DNA of 10,886 nucleotides from Balneolales bacterium. GTDB taxonomy: Bacteria; Bacteroidota; Rhodothermia; Balneolales; Natronogracilivirgulaceae. This document shows positions 6,411 to 10,886 of this stretch, piece by piece. The notes beneath the pieces were generated by a model. The model was given only the letters and a program-made list of their open reading frames with translations, made no database searches and had not been told where the DNA came from. The translations under genes were made by a program, and so were the position numbers. Numbering within the stretch: the first letter of the stretch is position 1; each line of letters begins with the position of its first letter. The stretch lies in assembly GCA_007127695.1 (NCBI GenBank), contig SKYW01000294.1, positions 1 to 10,886 on the forward strand, written 5' to 3'.

Positions 6411-6905
6411 ATGAGCTCACAAATCAATCCCTCCACTTCCGGACCCGGAAAAAAACTGCATAACCGGATCCCCATGAAAGAAAAAAAGAACATTGTTCTG
6501 ATTGCACATGACAACCTGAAGAAGGAGCTGCTCGAGTGGGCCCGATGGAACAAGGAACTTCTTGCGGGACATGAGTTATACGGCACGGGTACCACCGGGG
6601 GAATTATTGCCAGCGAGCTGGGGTTGGATGTCTACCGCTTCAAGAGCGGGCCGCTGGGAGGGGACCAGCAGGTCGGTTCCAAAATATCTAACGGGGAGAT
6701 CGATATGATGATCTTTTTCTGGGATCCGATGTCCGCCCAGCCACATGATGTCGATGTAAAAGCGCTGCTCCGCCTGGCTGTGGTTTACAATATTCCCGTG
6801 GCTTGCAACCGATCCTCTGCCGACTTCATGATATCATCACCGTTGCTGCAGAAAGAATACATCAGGAAAATTGACGACTACGCAGCTGTTCTGATCGATC
6901 TGTAA
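6411..6905 (+). CDS. mgsA: Methylglyoxal synthase
   Basis: MgsA converts dihydroxyacetone phosphate to methylglyoxal and phosphate, a bypass that releases phosphate when sugar phosphates accumulate. From the ATG at 6411 the product has 164 residues with the full family signature: IALVAHD-like IVLIAHDN (His33), YGTGTTGG (57-64), [11 protein letters not shown] (79-89), [12 protein letters not shown] with the expected catalytic Asp98, and [13 protein letters not shown] with His112. The ATG at 6474 would give 143 residues, close to the B. subtilis length; a TTG at 6384 would give 173. The extra 21 residues before 6474 are polar and carry no recognisable motif, so the start is uncertain. The preceding terminator implies its own promoter, which I cannot identify confidently. 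The stop codon lies in the first of three 16-base tandem repeats. Confidence 0.95.
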   Translation: MSSQINPSTSGPGKKLHNRIPMKEKKNIVLIAHDNLKKELLEWARWNKELLAGHELYGTGTTGGIIASELGLDVYRFKSGPLGGDQQVGSKISNGEIDMMIFFWDPMSAQPHDVDVKALLRLAVVYNIPVACNRSSADFMISSPLLQKEYIRKIDDYAAVLIDL

Positions 6906-6943
6906 TTGCTTCGATCTGTAATTGCTTCGATCTGTAGTCGCTG
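6896..6943 (+). repeat. Three tandem 16-base repeats spanning the mgsA stop codon
   Basis: CGATCTGTAATTGCTT occurs exactly at 6896-6911 and 6912-6927, then in a third copy with three changes at 6928-6943. The first copy carries the last codons and TAA stop of mgsA. The period is not a multiple of three, so later copies lie in other frames, yet each keeps GATCTG followed directly by a stop (TAA, TAA, TAG). The remaining gap to 7071 has a weak nested pairing (CCGCA 6977-6981 with TGCGG 7023-7027, CTGCT 6984-6988 with AGCAG 7005-7009) but no clear terminator for either convergent gene. Confidence 0.9.
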
Positions 6944-7071
6944 ACCTTGCCCGTCATTTGCTCCATTTTTTAAAGACCGCACCCTGCTGTTGTGATGATT
7001 GTGAAGCAGTGTTTACTTGTTCTGCGGCAACATTTTAAAAGTATCAGAAAACGGCAGGCTTTGTTATAATC

Positions 7072-7107
7072 TGTCAGCGCACACCGGTTTGTCAGCGCAC
7101 ACCGGTT
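7072..7107 (-). repeat. Two identical 18-base tandem repeats spanning the ATPase stop codon
   Basis: TGTCAGCGCACACCGGTT occurs exactly at 7072-7089 and 7090-7107. Read on the minus strand, the copy at 7090-7107 contains the final TGVR codons and TGA of the ATPase gene, and the second copy repeats them in the same frame. Readthrough would add Gln-Thr-Gly-Val-Arg before the next TGA. Confidence 0.92.
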
Positions 7108-8303
7108 GCAAAGGTGACATCAAGGTCCGGCTCCTCAAGTACCACGGCGGTCTCGAGCGGACGCACATTAACCTGGTCTCCGGCGCGGAAATGGTTTCGG
7201 TTGTCGGTGTGCACGAGGCATTCACGGGCTTTGATGCGGACCCGGTATGTGATGTCATGTCCCTTGAATTCCCGGGATATGATTTCCCCCAGGTAATTGT
7301 CGTAGTGGCGGTTGGGTTTTTCCACCGTGAGATGCTCTGGACGAATGGACAGGGTGACACGTCCGGTGGCGGGACGGTCCAGGTTCACCCGTCCAAACTC
7401 GGTGAGCGCCGTGGCGCCGATGGCTTCGGCTGTGATGAGGTTGGTGGTTCCCAGGAACTGGGCCACAAAACGGGTGCGCGGCCGGTAATATACTTCCTCT
7501 GGTGTTCCGATCTGCTCAATGCGTCCATTGTTCATTACGGCAATGCGATCGGCAAAAGAGAGCGCCTCCTCCTGATCGTGGGTCACCAGCACAGCGGTCA
7601 TGCCGGCTTTTTTCAGCAGTGTGCGTATCTCGTCGCGGGTGGACTGTCGCAATACGGCATCCAGATTGGAAAAGGGTTCATCCAGAAGAATAAGCTCCGG
7701 GGTGGGGGCAATGGCGCGGGCCAGTGCCACACGCTGCTGCTGTCCACCGGAAAGCTCGAACGGACTCCGGTCCCTGAACTCCCGAAGTCCCATCATGCAC
7801 AAAATTTCCAGGGCCCGCTCTTCACGCTGTTTCCGGGGTGCGTTCCGAAGCCCGAACATCACGTTTCGGATTACCGACAAGTGTGGGAAAAGCGCATAAT
7901 CCTGGAAAACAAAACCGATTCCGCGCTCTTCCGGCTCCACGTATACGGAATTCCGGGAAGCGGATCCGCGGCTATTTCCGTTTCCTGGATCATTCCAGGA
8001 TCCTGTAGCTGATCCTATTCCTGCTCCGGTCCCTGGTCCGCTCTCTGAACCGGATATCAGGGATCCATTACTGGCCAGCGTCCGTCCGTTCAGTACCACT
8101 TCACCCTCATCGGGATGCTCAAAACCGGCAAGGATACGCAACGTGGTTGTCTTGCCGCAGCCGCTTGGTCCCAGAATGGCAAAAATCTCATGCCGGTTTA
8201 CCGAAAACGAAACCCGGTCGACCACCTTTTCAGATGGTTCGAATGCTTTCGTGAGACCGGTTGCATTGAGAAGGGTATCCATGGATTTTACTTGTTGGCG
8301 CAT
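7092..8303 (-). CDS. fbpC: Fe(III)-type ABC transporter ATPase with Gly/Ser-rich insertion
   Basis: This is the ATP-hydrolysing subunit of a FbpABC-type importer. From the ATG at 8301-8303 it has 403 residues. Motifs in order are Walker A GPSGCGKTT (45-53), the Q-loop in FVFQDYALFPHL (Gln134), the signature LSGGQQQR (184-191), Walker B LILLDEP (204-210), the switch His242 in VTHDQEEAL, and a C-terminal TOBE-like regulatory domain (about 285-400). Between Walker A and the Q-loop, residues 78-119 are a Gly/Ser/Asn-rich stretch that most relatives lack; it explains a length well above the usual 340-350. Other possible starts are ATG 8282 (MDTLLNATGL, closest to typical family starts) and TTG 8339, which would overlap the permease gene. 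The gene lies 10 bases after the permease stop and is the last of the operon. Substrate is inferred from the neighbours. Confidence 0.92.
   Translation of the reverse strand: MRQQVKSMDTLLNATGLTKAFEPSEKVVDRVSFSVNRHEIFAILGPSGCGKTTTLRILAGFEHPDEGEVVLNGRTLASNGSLISGSESGPGTGAGIGSATGSWNDPGNGNSRGSASRNSVYVEPEERGIGFVFQDYALFPHLSVIRNVMFGLRNAPRKQREERALEILCMMGLREFRDRSPFELSGGQQQRVALARAIAPTPELILLDEPFSNLDAVLRQSTRDEIRTLLKKAGMTAVLVTHDQEEALSFADRIAVMNNGRIEQIGTPEEVYYRPRTRFVAQFLGTTNLITAEAIGATALTEFGRVNLDRPATGRVTLSIRPEHLTVEKPNRHYDNYLGEIISREFKGHDITYRVRIKARECLVHTDNRNHFRAGDQVNVRPLETAVVLEEPDLDVTFATGVR
7947..8072 (-). other. Low-complexity Gly/Ser insertion inside the ATPase gene
   Basis: This segment encodes about 42 residues, including GSESGPGTGAGIGSATGS, with Gly at nearly every second position in the middle. 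Three GGATCC hexamers (Gly-Ser) lie in it at 7962, 7998 and 8061. It keeps the frame and sits where related ATPases have only a short surface loop ahead of the conserved EPEERGIGFVFQDY segment. Confidence 0.75.
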
Positions 8304-8313
8304 AGGGTGCAAA

Positions 8314-9900
8314 TTAACGCGATGTCCATTCCCGGGCAAAAAGAAGCCCGACGAACAAGGTCGAAAATAACAAAATTACAAGAGCATAGGGAGCCGCCTG
8401 ACTGAACATGGCCTCGGCGGTATAGCTCCAGACGTTGACGGCAAGAGTCTGGAAACCGACCGGCGCAAGCAAAAACGTAATGGGCAGCTCTTTCATTGCC
8501 GACATGAATACAAAAGCGGCCGAGACGATCAGACCGTTCCGCATGACAGGAAATGTTGCCAGGAAAAAGGCCTTGAGGCGTCCATAGCCCAGGGATCTGG
8601 CTGCCTCCTCAAGCCGGGGTGAGGCCTGGTACAGGGCACTGCGCACCGGACCGATCGCCTCGGCAAGAAAATGCAGGGTGTAGGCCAGGATGAGCAGGGT
8701 GAGCGTCTGGTACAGGATGGGCACCGCATTGAGCGTGAAGAATATCAACGCCAGCGCAAATGCAAGCGGGGGTGTGGCGTATCCCACATACGCAACGCGC
8801 TCCAGTCCGCGCGTGAGGCGCGAAGGATGGCGCACCCCAATGTACGCCAGTGGTATGGCAAGGGCCGTGGCCAACAGGGCCGCCGGTGCGGACGCCATGG
8901 CCGATGCCGCAAGAGCCCGCTGCAAGCCGGCCAGCTGCCCTGTGTCAAAGGCCTGCATCATCCAGAAAAGGATGGTGCTGACCGGCAGGACAAAAGACAG
9001 CAGCACCAGGACCGTTACGAATATGTAGGCGGGCCATTTCCAGTGACCAAGCGAGATGGTGGCCGCCTTTTTTTCGCTTCCGGAACCGGTACGGTGAAAA
9101 AACAGACCGCGCAGCAACTTGTATTCAACGACGAGTGCGGTGGACGTAAGGACCAGCAGCATCAGGGCCAGCCAGGCGGCATACACCCGGTCATAGGAAG
9201 CGGCGTATTGCAGATAGATGGCGTAACTGAAGGTCTCGAAACGCATCAATGAAACCGCGCCGAAATCGCCCAGGACATACAGGAAGATGATGAGGGTCCC
9301 GGCATAGTAAGCCGGGCGCAATTGTGGAAGCGTGACACGGAAGAACACTTCGGCCGGACGGTAGCCAAGCGAACGCGAGGCCTCTTCAAGGGAAGGGTCC
9401 AGGCCGGCCAGCGCCGAACGGAAGTTCAGATACAGATAGGGGAATGTGTAGAGGCTGATGGCGGTCAGTGCACCTGTAAAACCGCCTAGCCTGGGGAGCT
9501 CCAGTCCAAAAACCAGTGCCATGGTGCCATTGGCGCCGGTAAAGCCCAGCAAGGCGTAAGCCATGACATATCCGGGTATGGCCAGTGGCAGAACACCCAT
9601 CAGGGTCAGGATCTTGCGTCCGGGGATGTCGGTCCGGGTGGTGATCCATGCCAGTGGCAGGGCAATCAGGGTGCCCACGATAAGTGTCCCAAAAGCCAGC
9701 AGAAGCGTATTGTAAAGCAACTGAAGGTTCCGGTAACGGAAAACCAGCTCCATGGAGAGCTGCGTGTCTGCTTCGAGGGCCCGCACCAGGAGATAAAAGA
9801 GCGGAATGAGCACAGATAGACCGACCAGCACCGCTGGCGCCAGGAAGTACCATGGCGGCAGGTTATACTTGCGGAATATGTACGTTACTCTTTGCAGCAA
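8314..9900 (-). CDS. fbpB: Fe(III)-type ABC transporter permease, double-length
   Basis: This 528-residue inner-membrane protein is the channel of the importer. It consists of two homologous halves, each with several hydrophobic segments and one EAA loop that docks on the ATPase: LEEASRSLGYRPAEVFFRVT (171-190) and LEEAARSLGYGRLKAFFLAT starting at residue 430. The double layout is typical of FbpB-type permeases and related sulfate/thiamine-like systems, so one polypeptide replaces a permease dimer. A polar linker (about 268-285) joins the halves. The chosen start is TTG at 9898-9900; an in-frame stop lies about 21 bases upstream (9922-9924) and no ATG occurs before the first membrane segment, so a TTG (or the CTG just after) must be used. 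It follows the binding-protein gene after a 156-base gap filled with repeats and precedes the ATPase gene by 10 bases. Confidence 0.93.
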   Translation of the reverse strand: MLQRVTYIFRKYNLPPWYFLAPAVLVGLSVLIPLFYLLVRALEADTQLSMELVFRYRNLQLLYNTLLLAFGTLIVGTLIALPLAWITTRTDIPGRKILTLMGVLPLAIPGYVMAYALLGFTGANGTMALVFGLELPRLGGFTGALTAISLYTFPYLYLNFRSALAGLDPSLEEASRSLGYRPAEVFFRVTLPQLRPAYYAGTLIIFLYVLGDFGAVSLMRFETFSYAIYLQYAASYDRVYAAWLALMLLVLTSTALVVEYKLLRGLFFHRTGSGSEKKAATISLGHWKWPAYIFVTVLVLLSFVLPVSTILFWMMQAFDTGQLAGLQRALAASAMASAPAALLATALAIPLAYIGVRHPSRLTRGLERVAYVGYATPPLAFALALIFFTLNAVPILYQTLTLLILAYTLHFLAEAIGPVRSALYQASPRLEEAARSLGYGRLKAFFLATFPVMRNGLIVSAAFVFMSAMKELPITFLLAPVGFQTLAVNVWSYTAEAMFSQAAPYALVILLFSTLFVGLLFAREWTSR

Positions 9901-9914
9901 AATGTGTAAATCCG

Positions 9915-9928
9915 TATTTGATCAAATA
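9915..9928. other. 14-base perfect palindrome upstream of the permease gene
   Basis: TATTTGATCAAATA is its own reverse complement and ends about 14 bases before the permease start on the minus strand. Its TGATCA core recurs in the adjacent repeats. It could be an operator or simply the outermost decayed repeat unit; the sequence does not decide. Confidence 0.35.
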
Positions 9929-9935
9929 TGGGGAG

Positions 9936-10071
9936 CACGATTAATACAGGTCTTTCTGATCAGGACAGGTCCGCCCGTTACAGCAGTTTCGCCTGATCAG
10001 GACAGGTCCGCTTGGCTGAAGCAGATCCATCAGATCACCACGAGAGGTCCGCCCGATCACAGCAGGCCCGC
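9936..10071 (-). repeat. Degenerate tandem array of about seven 19-base units between binding-protein and permease genes
   Basis: Two exact copies of CTGATCAGGACAGGTCCGC lie at 9956-9974 and 9993-10011. Related units occupy 9936-9955, 9975-9992, 10012-10030, 10031-10052 and 10053-10071, so the array is continuous. The last of these is the 3' end of the binding-protein gene itself, including its TGA. On the minus strand six of seven units read as two codons, a leucine codon (CTG or CTC), one or two codons, then TGA or TAA. Unit lengths of 18-22 bases put these stops in several frames. No spacers separate the units, so this is not a CRISPR array. Confidence 0.85.
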
Positions 10072-10886
10072 CCGGCGCAGGAGATTGAGCGTTCGGTTCA
10101 GGTCGCTGAGATCGTCAAGGTCCAGATCGGGACTCAGTTCCTGGATGTCACGGATCGGGGTGTCGACCGATTGCGTGGACATGCTTTCCAGCACCGGGTA
10201 CTCGTAAACCTCTTGTGTTACCCACTTCTGATTTTCCTCTTCAAGAAGAAATTTCATGAAGGCGAGGGCCTCGTCCTTGTTGCGGGCCGTTTTGAGCATG
10301 CCGATACCTGCGACATTTACCAGGTTGCCAGCATCGCCATGCGCAAAAAAGGTCTGTTCGACCGGAAAGCCGGGATCTGTTTCACGGAACCGGAATAGGT
10401 AGTAGTGATTGGTAAGGGCGATATCTATCTCGCCAGCCGCGAGTGCCTGCAGCATGGCGCTGTTGTTGATATAATTCTGGGCATTGTTGCCTCTCATGTC
10501 GCGCAACCACTGCAGGATGACATTGTCGCCCTTTAGCAGTCGCATGGAGGTCAGAAGCGACTGGAAAGAACCGTTGCTCGGGGCCCATCCAACCCGTCCG
10601 CGCCACTGGCTGTCGGTCAGGCCGAAAATCGACTCGGGGAGCAGGGACGTATCCACCCGTGAAGTGGAATAGGCCATGACTCGGGCGCGTCCGCTGGTGG
10701 CAATCCAGGTTCCCTCGGAGTTGTGAAGCTGTTCCGGGAGCAGGGAAAGCAGGTCCGATGGAAGTGTTTCAAACATGCCGTTGCGATGAACTGCGCCCAA
10801 TGCACCGGCGTCCTGCGCCCAGAATACATCGGCAGGCGTGCGGCGGCCTTCTTCAAGCAGGGCAACGGCAAGCTGGGTGGATCCGC
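10057..10886 (-). CDS. fbpA: Fe(III) ABC transporter periplasmic binding protein (5' end outside window)
   Basis: The visible 275 residues are the C-terminal part of a ferric-ion-binding protein that delivers iron to the permease in the periplasm. The frame is open through the window edge, so the signal peptide and first lobe are missing. Family landmarks are PADVFWAQDAGALGAV near the start of the visible part, the paired tyrosines in ALTNHYYLFRF (the usual Fe(III) ligands of FbpA proteins), GNLVNVAGIGML, EALAFMKFLL and the terminal NLLRRAGLL, a normal family ending. The tyrosine pair favours iron over other substrates, although related proteins also bind other ligands. It is the first visible gene of the operon; any iron-responsive operator would lie beyond the right edge. 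The stop codon is the first unit of the downstream repeat array. Confidence 0.92.
   Translation of the reverse strand, partial: GSTQLAVALLEEGRRTPADVFWAQDAGALGAVHRNGMFETLPSDLLSLLPEQLHNSEGTWIATSGRARVMAYSTSRVDTSLLPESIFGLTDSQWRGRVGWAPSNGSFQSLLTSMRLLKGDNVILQWLRDMRGNNAQNYINNSAMLQALAAGEIDIALTNHYYLFRFRETDPGFPVEQTFFAHGDAGNLVNVAGIGMLKTARNKDEALAFMKFLLEEENQKWVTQEVYEYPVLESMSTQSVDTPIRDIQELSPDLDLDDLSDLNRTLNLLRRAGLL

Noticed and set aside
7065..7070. TATAAT on the plus strand as an antisense promoter into the ATPase gene
   Set aside because: No -35 or -33 box is present at a suitable distance; a lone hexamer is not enough.
7017..8012. 331-codon plus-strand open frame opposite the ATPase gene
   Set aside because: It is the antisense shadow of fbpC; the minus strand shows complete ABC ATPase motifs and the plus-strand product has no recognisable domain.
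8671..9252. 193-codon plus-strand open frame opposite the permease gene
   Set aside because: It is a shadow of fbpB, whose two EAA loops and membrane segments are clear on the minus strand.
9936..10071. Possible CRISPR array
   Set aside because: Units are contiguous, short and degenerate, with no spacers and no cas genes nearby.

Overview
The window reads as ordinary bacterial chromosome from a lineage near Bacteroidota, most likely Balneolota/Rhodothermota. This is an inference from four things: the gene set, near absence of Shine-Dalgarno sequences, several non-ATG starts, and promoter-like sites of the Bacteroidetes type (TAnnTTTG with a T-rich box about 19-20 bases upstream). Genes are moderately GC-rich, while one intergenic stretch (about 2645-2869) is strikingly AT-rich. 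I see no transposase, integrase, phage gene, CRISPR array or rRNA.

Layout. On the minus strand at the left edge is gatC (39-326), a subunit of the tRNA amidotransferase. Divergent from it, ptsH and ptsI (531-2631) encode HPr and enzyme I of the phosphotransferase system as a tight pair; no enzyme II gene lies nearby. A hairpin covers the ptsI stop codon. After an AT-rich spacer comes a small free-standing glycogen-binding (CBM48/AMPK-like) protein (2870-3169) with its own promoter-like site and two tandem terminators. Then birA, tilS and hpt (3329-6103) form an overlapping run: biotin protein ligase, tRNA-Ile lysidine synthase and hypoxanthine phosphoribosyltransferase. A tRNA-Ser(GCU) gene (6227-6315) follows with a strong terminator, then mgsA, methylglyoxal synthase (6411-6905).

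The right third (7092-10886) is a minus-strand operon for an Fe(III)-type ABC importer. In transcription order it holds the periplasmic binding protein (5' end outside the window), a double-length permease, and an ATPase with an unusual Gly/Ser-rich insertion of about 40 residues. The ATPase gene converges on mgsA.

The most unusual signal is at gene ends. Three genes carry short tandem repeats whose unit includes the stop codon: mgsA (three 16-base copies), the ATPase gene (two identical 18-base copies), and the iron-binding-protein gene (about seven degenerate copies of about 19 bases, filling most of the gap before the permease). Most diverged copies still read as a leucine codon followed closely by a stop, in shifting frames. 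I know of no named element that matches this. The rest looks like central metabolism, translation and iron uptake with no sign of a dedicated new pathway.
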